DNA of 64,000 nt from Neomicrococcus aestuarii (GTDB lineage Bacteria > Actinomycetota > Actinomycetes > Actinomycetales > Micrococcaceae), in assembly GCF_014201135.1 (NCBI RefSeq), contig NZ_JACHDR010000001.1, forward strand, positions 1,364,001-1,428,000, given 5' to 3'. Shown piece after piece: positions 17,463-25,229 of the stretch. The translations under genes were made by a program, and so were the position numbers. The notes beneath the pieces were generated by a model. That model saw only the letters and a program-made list of their open reading frames with translations, was not told where the DNA came from and searched no databases. Positions within the stretch are counted from its first letter, which is position 1, and each line of letters opens with the position of its first letter.

Positions 17463-18063
17463 CTAGGCCGGGCGCCTCCGGAGCTCGGCGCCGAGCCTTT
17501 GACGTTGCTCGTTGATCAGGCGCTCGAGCCGTGCGCAGGTGTCTCGAAATCCGCCCGCAAGATCTCTTGAGTTGCAATGAAGGTTCCGCCACCCCTCAGC
17601 TGAGAAAGCGTTGTCTCGCCAATTGTCGCGTTGTTGCTGCTCGCGCTCTCGGTGCGATCCTCCGTCATAGTGCACTGCAATCAAGAGCTCTTTGTACCCG
17701 AGGTCCGCCGAAGGTCTCCTCCAACCGCGGACGGGCAAATCTATTTGAAGATCCGGCTCGGGGAGGCCGGCGCGCATGATCGCCAGACGCAGTTTCGTTT
17801 CGGGCGGCGAATCTGAGCCAACCCGGGCAAGCTCAGTTGCACCTCTGAGTTTCTTGGCGCCTCGCCCATGAAAGTCAGCTGCCATCTTCTTCCATTCCGC
17901 GAGGTGGACGAACGGTTCCCACCGGTTCTCGAGTTCAGGCCGCGGTTCTCGCACAAGCTGATCGATGAGAACCACGAGTTCATCCAAGGACGCCAACGAG
18001 GCAAGCTCAATGACCGTCCGGGCAGGGCTGCTGAGCCACAGAGCATTGGAACGCACGACACTG
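17463..18063 (-). pseudogene. 3' part of an IS-disrupted PD-(D/E)XK (DUF559-like) protein gene
   Basis: This is the C-terminal portion of a gene whose 5' part lies at 19435-19784. Removing the IS and one copy of the CTG target duplication joins the halves in frame (HRDS-VVRSNALW) to give a 316-residue protein. This part holds the nuclease-like core: SPPETKLRLAIMRAGLPEP, SADLGYKELLIAVHYDGGSH, and SAEGWRNLHC, the pattern of the Vsr/DUF559 fold in which the Glu, Asp and following residues form the active site. The first half resembles an AbiEi-type winged-helix antitoxin N-terminus. The natural role is unknown. Confidence 0.85.
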
Positions 18064-18115
18064 TGAACCGTCCCAGGTTTGATGCCGTATCTTTTCGAGT
18101 TGAGAGGATGGCTTC

Positions 18116-18427
18116 ATGCCGAAGAAGATTGATGCCCAGGTCCGCGAACGAGCGGTCAGGCTGGTGCTTGAGCACCGAGCGGAATACCCATCGAACGCGA
18201 AGGCGATCGCAGCCGTTGCCCGTCAAGAAGGTGTAGGGGCTGAGTCGCTGCGCCGGTGGGTCATCCAAGCCGAGATCGATGTCGGTGCCCGGGAAGGTCA
18301 GACCAGCGAAGAGCACGCTGAGATCAAGCGGCTCAAAGCCGAGAACCGTCAGCTCCGTGAGGACGTAGCGATCCTGCGCGCGGCAACGACTTTCTTCGCG
18401 GGGGAACTCGACCCCCGCAACCGCTGA
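18116..18427 (+). CDS. IS3-family transposase OrfA (helix-turn-helix)
   Basis: This 103-residue protein has the pattern of IS3 OrfA: VRERAVRLVLEHR, AIAAVARQEGVGAESLRRWV (helix-turn-helix), and a C-terminal leucine-zipper-like stretch ending in IKRLKAENRQLREDVAILRAA. The OrfA stop (TGA at 18425) overlaps the OrfB ATG (18427) by 1 nt, so OrfB could be made by reinitiation or by a programmed -1 frameshift at the TTTCTTCG run near 18388, as in other IS3 elements. Confidence 0.9.
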   Translation: MPKKIDAQVRERAVRLVLEHRAEYPSNAKAIAAVARQEGVGAESLRRWVIQAEIDVGAREGQTSEEHAEIKRLKAENRQLREDVAILRAATTFFAGELDPRNR

Positions 18428-19404
18428 TGATGGGCTTCATCGACCAAATGCGTTCGGAGGGCTTCGCCGTCGAGTCGATCGTACGCGTCCTGCGTGAGCA
18501 GGGCGTGAAGATCGCGGCACGCACCTACCGTGCGTGGAAACGCCCCCGGATCTCGGCTCGTACGGTGACCGACGCGATGGTCGTGGACGCGGTCCGTGAC
18601 GCCGCCTGGAAGACCGTCGTCGACCAGACAGGCACGCAACGGCGTCGGATGACTCCGGAGGGGTTGTACGGGCGGAAGAAGATGACCGCGCTAATCCGCC
18701 GTACCGCCTTGCCAGACGTCTCCCGCGGTGCAGTCGACCGCGCCATGCGGGCGTTGGGACTCTCGGGCGTCACGAGATCGAAAGCGATCCGTACGACGAT
18801 CCGTGCGAAGGACGGGATCCGTGCCGGGGACCTGTTGAACCGGGACTTCACTGCCCCGCGGCCTGATCACACGTGGGTCACTGATTTCACCTACGTCCGC
18901 ACCTGGACGGGCTGGGTATATGTTGCGTTCATCCTCGATGTGTTTTCGCAACGCATCGTGGCCTGGCATGTCCAGACCACCAAGCATGTCGACCTGGTCA
19001 TGATCCCGTTGCGCATGGCGTTGTGGGAACGTGACCGGCAAGGCCACCGAGTCGGCCCTGGGCAGCTGCGGCATCACTCAGATGCGGGATCTCAATATAC
19101 GTCTGTGATGCTCACCGAGCATCTCGCGTTGGAGGGTATCGCCGCATCGATTGGGTCGGTGGGTGATGCGTATGACAATGCGCTGATGGAGACGGTTAAC
19201 GGGCTCTACAAGGCCGAGTGTGTGCGCACGACGATCTTCCACGACGGCCCTTACAAGACGATCGCGGACGTCGAGTTCGCGACCGCTGGATGGGTCGACT
19301 GGTATAACAACCGAAGGCTTCACGGTAGCCTTGGAATGGTCAGCCCCGACGAGTTCGAGGCGACCTATTACGCGGCCCTCACCCCAGAGCCGCTCCCCGC
19401 ATAA
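18427..19404 (+). CDS. IS3-family transposase OrfB (DDE integrase domain)
   Basis: This 325-residue protein has an rve-type catalytic domain with visible DDE residues: Asp in TWVTDFTYV, Asp in RHHSDAGSQYTS, and Glu in DNALMETVNGLYKAE, followed by the typical YNNRRLHGSLGM ending. An HTH_21-like N-terminal region precedes it. The frame is intact. Confidence 0.95.
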   Translation: MMGFIDQMRSEGFAVESIVRVLREQGVKIAARTYRAWKRPRISARTVTDAMVVDAVRDAAWKTVVDQTGTQRRRMTPEGLYGRKKMTALIRRTALPDVSRGAVDRAMRALGLSGVTRSKAIRTTIRAKDGIRAGDLLNRDFTAPRPDHTWVTDFTYVRTWTGWVYVAFILDVFSQRIVAWHVQTTKHVDLVMIPLRMALWERDRQGHRVGPGQLRHHSDAGSQYTSVMLTEHLALEGIAASIGSVGDAYDNALMETVNGLYKAECVRTTIFHDGPYKTIADVEFATAGWVDWYNNRRLHGSLGMVSPDEFEATYYAALTPEPLPA

Positions 19405-19434
19405 CAGCGGCATTAAACCTGGGACAGTTCACTG

Positions 19435-19784
19435 TCGCGGTGGCCTGACTGGTAGGACGTGATCCCATCGCGACGTATCCGAGGTTCGCCGAGCAGCGTG
19501 GTGAGGTGCACCGCGACATCGGCCGGGTGTTTTGGCGTGTAAAGACCGTGCATTCGAGCCGCACTGAAGTGACTCACCCAGGCTTTGGGGTACAACTTTT
19601 GCAGAGTCCACAGGAGAGAATACTCGGTAATCTCCAGGCTTGAGTGGGCATAAAGTCCCCGAACAGCAGTCTGGATGATGTCTTTCGCATCCACACGCGT
19701 GCCGTGAAAGCCACTCTTCTCCAGTTGCTCACGGGTGAAGACGGCACGTTGAAGCTCGCGCGGGAGTTCGCGACGCCTTGTCAT
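19435..19784 (-). pseudogene. 5' part of the IS-disrupted PD-(D/E)XK (DUF559-like) protein gene
   Basis: This is the N-terminal 116 codons from ATG 19784 to the insertion point. It shows FTREQLEKSGFHGTRVDAKDI and AVRGLYAHSS, the winged-helix start and 'R-G-L/V-Y' motif typical of proteins whose C-terminus is a DUF559 nuclease-like domain. It continues in frame into the 17463-18063 fragment once the IS is removed. As it stands it would be translated 5 more codons into the IS and end in a stop, yielding a truncated product. Confidence 0.82.
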
Positions 19785-19855
19785 AGCTCCATAATTGACG
19801 AAATTTCAGGCAGGAAGCCGTTTTCCACAGGGTCTTCGGCGGCGACCCTGATTCC

Positions 19856-19908
19856 AGTTGCCAAGTTAACGCCGTTGAGGAGCCAAACACCGCGTTAACT
19901 TGGCAACT
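19856..19908. repeat. Palindrome copy 2 flanking a nuclease-like gene
   Basis: Arms AGTTGCCAAGTTAACGC and GCGTTAACTTGGCAACT (17 bp, perfect) with a 19-bp loop. It shares 15 bp of each arm with copy 1 (17404-17452) and sits just upstream of the gene start. Loop sequences differ except for TGAGG. Confidence 0.8.
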
Positions 19909-19981
19909 CGCGGAAGAGGGGGCGCGGGGAGGGACGCGGACGGGCGCGGGGGAAGCGCGGAGCGGCCAGAAGTGGGCGCGC

Positions 19982-20935
19982 TCAGAGCACGCCGAGGCGG
20001 CGAAGACGACGACGTGCCGCGAGTTCCGAAGGCCCCACCTTCTGGAGCGCGACTTGGACCACGGCGAGAGCAAAGCGCGCCAGTCCATTGGACACCGGCC
20101 GCAAGAACGCGGGCCATTGGCGCAACTCGAGGAGCTCAGCTTGCCGAGGCGTGAGTGAATTGACGACCGCAAGAAATAACAAGCGATACCCGGGCAAAAG
20201 CATGGGGTCCAAAGGTGGCTGCTGCAAAAAGTGGACTACCTCCCGGACGCGTGGGCCGCCGGAGAGCTGGGCATCGTCGTCGTATTGGAGTAAAGCCGCG
20301 GTAAGCTCCGCGCGAGACCGCGGCGGCGAGGCAACCCCCATCATCGTCCCGGCCACGGACCACTCGCGAACGTACGCGTCCGCGCCGGATTCGCCGGGGA
20401 GAGCGTCGGGCGGGAGCGGGATGGGGCCGCGGAAGTCCTGGTACGCGGTGAGGAAGGCTTCGGCGAACGCGCAGTGGACCCAGTGGGCTAGGGTGGCGTC
20501 GTTCGCAGAATATTCGAGGGATTCGCCGGTTGCCGAAGCATACGTTCCGGTGACGGGTTCATGACGACGACGCACGTAGGCGCACGCCTGTTGCGCCGCC
20601 GCCGTGTCCCCGTACGTCACCGTGAAAATCCAGCGGATAGTGCCGGCAAGCCGGGCCAGCGGATCCGCGCGGTAGTCGGAATGTTCGGCGACGCCCGCGA
20701 GCGCGCCCGGGTGCAAAGCCTGCAGCAGCAACGCTTTGATGCCCGCGGCGATCGGCGTCATGCCGCCGTGAACGTGCCAGGTGGCGGAAGTCGGGGCGAA
20801 ATAGCCCGCGTCATCCCCGCGATCGAGGGCGTCTTCCCACGCGGGAACGCCCTCGGTTTGGCCCGCGAACGTGTGGCGCAAGCGCACCCGCAAAGGGTGA
20901 ATCGCCCGCGCCGCCACGTCCCCGAGAAAACTCAT
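19982..20935 (-). CDS. MpaB-like (DUF2236) family oxygenase
   Basis: This 317-residue protein resembles the DUF2236/latex-clearing/MpaB group, heme-containing oxygenase-like proteins widespread in Actinobacteria. Seen motifs are ATWHVHGGMTPIAAGIKALLLQALHPGALAGV near the N-terminus (partial: LLLQALHPGALAG) and GTIRWIFTVTYGD, YANDATLAHWVH-like SANDATLAHWVH, all typical. No signal peptide is apparent. The substrate is unknown. It ends 3 nt... the next minus-strand genes upstream (20939, 21269) are closely spaced, so a three-gene operon of oxidative functions is likely. Confidence 0.8.
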   Translation of the reverse strand: MSFLGDVAARAIHPLRVRLRHTFAGQTEGVPAWEDALDRGDDAGYFAPTSATWHVHGGMTPIAAGIKALLLQALHPGALAGVAEHSDYRADPLARLAGTIRWIFTVTYGDTAAAQQACAYVRRRHEPVTGTYASATGESLEYSANDATLAHWVHCAFAEAFLTAYQDFRGPIPLPPDALPGESGADAYVREWSVAGTMMGVASPPRSRAELTAALLQYDDDAQLSGGPRVREVVHFLQQPPLDPMLLPGYRLLFLAVVNSLTPRQAELLELRQWPAFLRPVSNGLARFALAVVQVALQKVGPSELAARRRLRRLGVL

Positions 20936-20938
20936 GAG

Positions 20939-21259
20939 CTAGTCAACCCGAAGTTCGCCCATGCGATCCCAGTCATCCCCGTCCACGGTGCGGGAAATGA
21001 TGTGCGGGGTCTCCACGAGGGCCGGCTTCAAGTCGATCATGGCCTGCTTGAAGTGGTCGCTGTTGACGTGATCGCCCGCGGCGTCATTCTCAAAGGCCTC
21101 CACCAGTACAAACGTGTCCGGCTCCTCCACGGAACGGGACCATTCGAACCACTTGTTGCCGGGCTCGGCGCGGGTGGCGGAGGTGAAATCCGCTGCGAGT
21201 TCCATGAAGTTCTCGGTGTATTCGGGGCGGGTCTTGAATTTCACAACAATAAAGATCAT
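20939..21259 (-). CDS. ABM/YgiN-type putative quinol monooxygenase
   Basis: This 106-residue protein has the antibiotic-biosynthesis-monooxygenase fold pattern: IVVKFKTRPEYTENFMEL at the start, EPGNKWFEWSRSVEEPDTFVLVEAF in the centre (partial: EPGNKWFEWS) and HFKQAMIDLKPAL. The family forms dimeric alpha/beta barrels acting on quinones or polyketide-like substrates, or as stress proteins. It lies between the MpaB-like gene (3 nt) and the YjbR-like gene (9 nt), so all three are likely co-transcribed. Confidence 0.85.
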   Translation of the reverse strand: MIFIVVKFKTRPEYTENFMELAADFTSATRAEPGNKWFEWSRSVEEPDTFVLVEAFENDAAGDHVNSDHFKQAMIDLKPALVETPHIISRTVDGDDWDRMGELRVD

Positions 21260-21268
21260 GGTTCCAGC

Positions 21269-21664
21269 CTAGTTCGCAGCGAGCCCTCGCCACCGCAAAC
21301 GCTCTTGCTGCGCGCGCGTCATTTTGCTGACCACCAGATCATAGGAATCCTCCACGAGCTCGCGCACAAACTCATCCTCGAGCGCCCCGAATTCAACGGT
21401 GATCCAATGCCTTTTGCTCATGTGGTAACCCGGGGTGATGGCTGGATACTCGGCGCGCAGTGCTTCGGAAACGGGTGGATCGCACTTCAGGTTCAGGCGA
21501 GTATTGCCGTTGATGAGCATCGCGAACATTTTGCCGGGCACTTCCGCGGACCCCGCACCGGCGCCCGCACGAACTTTGAACACCGCGTACTCTTCGCCAA
21601 ATGGAAAATCCGCGTACGCGCCGGGAAAACTGAGGCAGAATTGTTCTAGTTTTTGCGCATCCAT
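21269..21664 (-). CDS. MmcQ/YjbR-family protein
   Basis: This 131-residue protein has the CyaY-like YjbR fold signature: FCLSFPGAYADFPFGEEYAVFKV, KMFAML, LNLKCDP, and PGYHMSKRHWITVEF (quoted in short parts). The family is labelled 'DNA-binding' by structure only; its function is unknown. It is the first gene of the minus-strand trio and divergent from the DUF1206 gene starting at 21695. Confidence 0.88.
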   Translation of the reverse strand: MDAQKLEQFCLSFPGAYADFPFGEEYAVFKVRAGAGAGSAEVPGKMFAMLINGNTRLNLKCDPPVSEALRAEYPAITPGYHMSKRHWITVEFGALEDEFVRELVEDSYDLVVSKMTRAQQERLRWRGLAAN

Positions 21665-21694
21665 TTCTTGAGTTTAGAACCGAATCGAGTCGCC

Positions 21695-22621
21695 GTGAGC
21701 AATATGGACCGGGCCCAGCACCACACCAAGAAGGCCATTGACGCCGCCGAGCGCGCGTCCCAACATCCTTGGTTTGAGCGGTTGGCGCGGCTGGGGTTTG
21801 TGGCCAGCGGAATCCTTCATTTGCTCATTGGTGTTCTCGCGTGGAGCGTGGCTTTTGGGGGTAGCGGTAACGCGGATCAGTCGGGGGCTGTTGCTCTGTT
21901 GAAGGAGCAGTCTTTTGGTCCGGTGCTGTTGTGGACGTGTTTGATTGGTTGCGCGTTTTTGGCGTTGTGGCATCTTTCGGAGTCCTTCTTCGGCCCCACG
22001 GGGCGCGATGGCATCCGCGATTTGTCGGCGGACGAGCTAAAGAGCGCGGCTCAGGATTCGGTGAAGGATCCGCTTGCGGCGAAGGATGACCGGACGGTGT
22101 CTACGGTGGGCCGGGTGCTCAAGAACGTGGGTACGGGCTTGGTGTACGCGGCGATGGCGGTGGTGTTTGCGCAGTTCATTTTCGGTGCCGGGAGTGACAG
22201 CGAAGAGACTGCGGCGGGTGCCACGACCACCATTAATTCGCTTCCTGGCGGGCCGTTGCTGCTGATTGTTGGCGGCGCCGTGATCATCATTGTGGGCGGC
22301 TATTACGTGTTCAAGGGCGTGACGCGTCGCTTTGAGAAGGACCTGTCACTCCCCCGCAGCGGCGCGCTTCGCGGTGCGGCGCGGGTGCTGGGCGTGCTCG
22401 GTTATGTGGCCAAGGGCCTGACTCTTGCGGCCGTGGGGTTGTTGGTGATTGTTGCGGCGGTTCAGAATGATCCGCAGGAATCCACTGGTTTCGACGGCGC
22501 GCTCAAGGCCATCAAGGATCAGTCCTTCGGCGTTCCCGCGCTGGCGTTCATCGGCGCCGGGCTGATGGCGTACGGAATTTACTTGTTCTTCCGCGCGCGC
22601 CTTGCGGACATGGATGGCTAG
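21695..22621 (+). CDS. DUF1206 membrane protein
   Basis: This 308-residue protein probably starts at GTG 21695 (alternatives: ATG 21704, or the longer frame from 21653, which would overlap the divergent gene). It has six membrane segments arranged as three repeated pairs, each beginning with a conserved short motif such as ARLGFVASGILHLLIGVLA, LKNVGTGLVYAAMAVV, and LGVLGYVAKGLTLAAVG. This threefold DUF1206 pattern is typical of actinobacterial inner-membrane proteins. Function is unknown. No ribosome site is obvious, and a TAGAAC box 15 nt upstream suggests a leaderless or near-leaderless mRNA. Confidence 0.85.
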   Translation: MSNMDRAQHHTKKAIDAAERASQHPWFERLARLGFVASGILHLLIGVLAWSVAFGGSGNADQSGAVALLKEQSFGPVLLWTCLIGCAFLALWHLSESFFGPTGRDGIRDLSADELKSAAQDSVKDPLAAKDDRTVSTVGRVLKNVGTGLVYAAMAVVFAQFIFGAGSDSEETAAGATTTINSLPGGPLLLIVGGAVIIIVGGYYVFKGVTRRFEKDLSLPRSGALRGAARVLGVLGYVAKGLTLAAVGLLVIVAAVQNDPQESTGFDGALKAIKDQSFGVPALAFIGAGLMAYGIYLFFRARLADMDG

Positions 22622-22631
22622 TTTTTTCCAG

Positions 22632-22645
22632 TACGACGACGCAGC
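22632..22645 (+). repeat. Dispersed 14-mer TACGACGNCGCAGC (N=A)
   Basis: Exact intergenic copy, 11 nt after the DUF1206 stop codon, between convergent genes. Confidence 0.6.
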
Positions 22646-22684
22646 CTTGCGGACACCCTCGTCTTCCGTGGTTGGGAATCGGCG

Positions 22685-23659
22685 CTAGGACAGCGTGAGA
22701 GTTGCCAGTAGCGGTAGCGTGAGCGCCGCGAAGAGGTTTGTTCCCAGGATGGTGGCCGCTACGAGGTTGGCGTCGCCCTTAGTGGACGTAGCCAGAACGT
22801 AGGCCGTGCCAGCGGTGGGCATGCCGGCCATGATGAGGATCGTGAAGATCCACTCTTGACCGTTCCCCATTGCGAAGAGTGGCTGGCCGACGGCGAGGAT
22901 TGCCACAAACGTAATGGCTGGCAAGAGTGCGAGCTTCGCGACGGTCGCAAAGGCAACTGGGCCGAGCTTGAGCTCTCCCCCGCGGATCGCTTGGAACGAT
23001 GGCCGAAGCCCCAGACCCACAGCGAAGAGCGCTGCGGGTGAAGCTGCGGCGGACATGAGTTCAGCGAACTCGATGATGGGCCCGTCTTTGGGCCAGCCAA
23101 TGAAGTTCACTGCGAAGCCTAAAAGCACCGCCCACATGATGGGGTTCTTCAAGAGCGAGCCCTTGAGCGCACGTCCGAATTGGCGTGATCGGCTTCCCGA
23201 ACCTTCGGGTGTCAGGATGCCGTGGATCAGCGGGTAGCCCACCATGAAGATGATGTTGTGGATGAGTTGGACAATAACGGCTGGCAAGTAGCCCACCGGA
23301 CCAAGGATTCCCATGACCAACGGAATGCCAAGATAGGACACATTGCCGAAGGCCGCTCCCATGGATGAGCTGAGGTCCACCGTGTCGTTGCGCTTGTTCG
23401 TAATCCAAAAGAATAGCCACACGAGAGCCCAGTAGACCAGCGTTCCCAGAGTCACAGCGAGAGTGACGGCGGCCGGGATTCCCTGAGAGAGGTCAGCTTG
23501 AGCCGTGAGGATGAACAGCAACGCCGGCAGCGCCACGAAGAACACGAAGGCGCTAATGCCAGGTTCTGCGTTCTTGAATCGCGACCACGAACTGCAAAAG
23601 AAACCAACGAGGATTCCCAAAAAGAGCGGGAGGATCCTCAAGAGGATTTCAAGGAACAT
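22685..23659 (-). CDS. AEC-family (auxin efflux carrier-type) transporter
   Basis: This 324-residue membrane protein has about ten hydrophobic segments in two five-helix halves separated by a hydrophilic loop near residue 155 (TPEGSGSRSRQFGR). Motifs typical of the family are LPALLFI near helix 2 and FGNVSYLGIPL, LKNPIMWAVLLGF. Members move small carboxylates such as malate/malonate out of or into the cell by a secondary mechanism; the substrate here is unknown. It stands alone, converging with the DUF1206 gene. Confidence 0.85.
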   Translation of the reverse strand: MFLEILLRILPLFLGILVGFFCSSWSRFKNAEPGISAFVFFVALPALLFILTAQADLSQGIPAAVTLAVTLGTLVYWALVWLFFWITNKRNDTVDLSSSMGAAFGNVSYLGIPLVMGILGPVGYLPAVIVQLIHNIIFMVGYPLIHGILTPEGSGSRSRQFGRALKGSLLKNPIMWAVLLGFAVNFIGWPKDGPIIEFAELMSAAASPAALFAVGLGLRPSFQAIRGGELKLGPVAFATVAKLALLPAITFVAILAVGQPLFAMGNGQEWIFTILIMAGMPTAGTAYVLATSTKGDANLVAATILGTNLFAALTLPLLATLTLS

Positions 23660-23801
23660 GAGTGAGGTCTTCGTTCGTCGAGTGGCGTGTAGGTACTAGT
23701 TGCACGTAGGTGCGAGGGGCGAAACCCTCAAGTACACATTATTCGTCCGACGCTTCAGACCCTCCGCGTCTTACGACGCGAAGTTGCGAGATCTCCGAGC
23801 C

Positions 23802-24209
23802 CTATAGTCCGAGTTTCGGCGCCTCGATGGCGGGGCAGGTATTCATGACCACGTCTAGTCCTGCGGCGCGGGCTCGCTCGGCAGCCGCCTCGTCAATCAC
23901 GCCCACTTGCAGCCATACCGCGTCCGCGCCGATCTCGATCGCCTGATCCACCACGGCTCCCACTTTCTGGGAGTTCACGAAGCAGTCCACCACGTTGATG
24001 TGTCCCGGAATGTCGGCGAGTTTCTTGTAACCCTGGCGACCGTGAACGTCGTCGCCTTTCAAGGAAACCGGCACTACATCCATGCCAAGATGATCGATCA
24101 AGAACTTCGAGACACCCAGCGCCGCGCGTCGTGGATTATTAGACAGGCCCACCACGGCCCACCGACCTTGGATCGTCAGTAGCCGCTTAATGACCTCTGG
24201 ATCATTCAT
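23802..24209 (-). CDS. CoA-binding (YccU-like) protein
   Basis: This 135-residue Rossmann-fold protein starts at ATG 24209 (a GTG 8 nt earlier also has GAGGG nearby). It has the CoA_binding_2 pattern RWAVVGLSNNPRRAALGVSKFLI, VVPVSLKG, ADIPGHINVVDCFV and AVWLQVGVIDEAA (short parts). Members bind CoA or nucleotides; their role is not established. A second paralogue follows metY at 52719. A dispersed 14-mer sits 27 nt upstream of the start. Confidence 0.88.
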   Translation of the reverse strand: MNDPEVIKRLLTIQGRWAVVGLSNNPRRAALGVSKFLIDHLGMDVVPVSLKGDDVHGRQGYKKLADIPGHINVVDCFVNSQKVGAVVDQAIEIGADAVWLQVGVIDEAAAERARAAGLDVVMNTCPAIEAPKLGL

Positions 24210-24235
24210 GTCCCTCACCCTACCGCTGGAGGCGA

Positions 24236-24249
24236 GCTGCGTCGTCGTA
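24236..24249 (-). repeat. Dispersed 14-mer TACGACGNCGCAGC (N=A)
   Basis: Exact intergenic copy upstream of the CoA-binding gene and between divergent genes. Confidence 0.6.
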
Positions 24250-24426
24250 CTAACGGTACTTCCCAGCCCATCGACGCAACGCAAGCAACGGTTTTACCAT
24301 AGGGTGTAGATCACAAAAATTCGCGGTAATAGTTGAATATTCAAGCTAGTTACACTCTCCGTGACCAACATTTTCAAAACTTTCTTCGCGTGGATCGCCT
24401 CGCTCTTTTCGAAACGGAGTTCAAAC

Positions 24427-25065
24427 ATGGCTGACGTAACCATCATCGGTGCAGGCAACATGGCTCGCGGAATTAGTTCGCGCGTCGTCGCAGCTGACCG
24501 TTCCCTCGAGATCCTCAACCGTGAGGCTGGCAAGGCTCAGGAGCTCGCAACCGAGCTCGGCGGCGCTGTCAACGGTGCTGCTCTTGAGCAGAAGGTCTCT
24601 GGCAAGATCGTGATCCTCGCTCTTCCATTCGACGCCTCGAAGGAAGTTGTCGCTTCCCTCGGTTCCGCTCTTGACGGCAAGATCGTCATCGACATCTCCA
24701 ACCCAGTCAATTTCGAAACCTTCGATTCCCTCACCGTTCCTGCTGGCACCTCCGCTGCTGAAGAGCTTGCAAAGCTTGCTCCAAACGCTACGTTCGTCAA
24801 GGCTTTCAACACCACGTTCGCTGGCAACCTTGCTTCCGGCAAGATCAACGGCCAGCCACTCGACGTCTTCGTTGCTTCCGATTCCGCTGAGGCCCGCGCC
24901 GCTGTGGTTTCCCTGATCTCCGACGCCGACATGCGCGCCATCGAGGTCGGCGGCTTGCACCACGCTCGCGAGCTCGAAGGCTTCCAGCTCCTGCACATGG
25001 CTCTCCAGGTCAATCCTGCTTACGAGAACTTCCAGTGGGGCTCTTCGATCCAGATCGTTGGCTAG
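24427..25065 (+). CDS. NADPH-dependent oxidoreductase (F420 reductase-like, NAD-binding)
   Basis: This 212-residue protein starts at ATG 24427, with GGAG 7 nt upstream; the GTG at 24361 would add a hydrophobic 22-residue extension without family support. It opens with the Rossmann motif IGAGNMARGI and shows VILALPFDAS, VIDISNPVN, VKAFNTTFAGNL and HHARELEGFQLLHM. This matches the F420H2:NADP oxidoreductase-like/pyrroline-reductase-catalytic-domain family often labelled NADPH-dependent F420 reductase. Cofactor use of F420 is not proven. Codon use is strongly biased, suggesting high expression. It is a single gene ended by a strong hairpin. Confidence 0.85.
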   Translation: MADVTIIGAGNMARGISSRVVAADRSLEILNREAGKAQELATELGGAVNGAALEQKVSGKIVILALPFDASKEVVASLGSALDGKIVIDISNPVNFETFDSLTVPAGTSAAEELAKLAPNATFVKAFNTTFAGNLASGKINGQPLDVFVASDSAEARAAVVSLISDADMRAIEVGGLHHARELEGFQLLHMALQVNPAYENFQWGSSIQIVG

Positions 25066-25083
25066 TTAGAATTTTTCACAGCC

Positions 25084-25130
25084 GTAGGGCGCGAACCTTC
25101 CGTTCCGGGTTCGCGCCCTACTTATTTCTA
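25084..25130 (+). terminator. Intrinsic terminator after the oxidoreductase gene
   Basis: GTAGGGCGCGAACC (25084-25097) pairs perfectly with GGTTCGCGCCCTAC (25108-25121), followed by TTATTTCT. Confidence 0.88.
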
Positions 25131-25132
25131 AT

Positions 25133-25146
25133 TACGACGGCGCAGC
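25133..25146 (+). repeat. Dispersed 14-mer TACGACGNCGCAGC (N=G)
   Basis: Exact intergenic copy immediately after the hairpin terminator, between convergent genes. Confidence 0.6.
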
Positions 25147-25229
25147 CTGCGTCCCTGACCATGTTCAGCTCCGCGAATGCCCACCATCCACCGCGCCGTC
25201 GCAAATCTATGGAGTTGTGCTTGCTGTGA

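Larger units (their letters stand above)
18064..19431 (+). mobile_element. IS3-family insertion sequence, complete
   Basis: This 1368-bp element has terminal inverted repeats TGAACYGTCCCAGGTTTRATGCCG (left from 18064, right ending 19431) and a 3-bp target duplication CTG (18061-18063 and 19432-19434). It carries orfA and orfB in the usual order with intact DDE residues and no internal stops, so it may be active. It is inserted into a nuclease-like gene. Confidence 0.93.
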
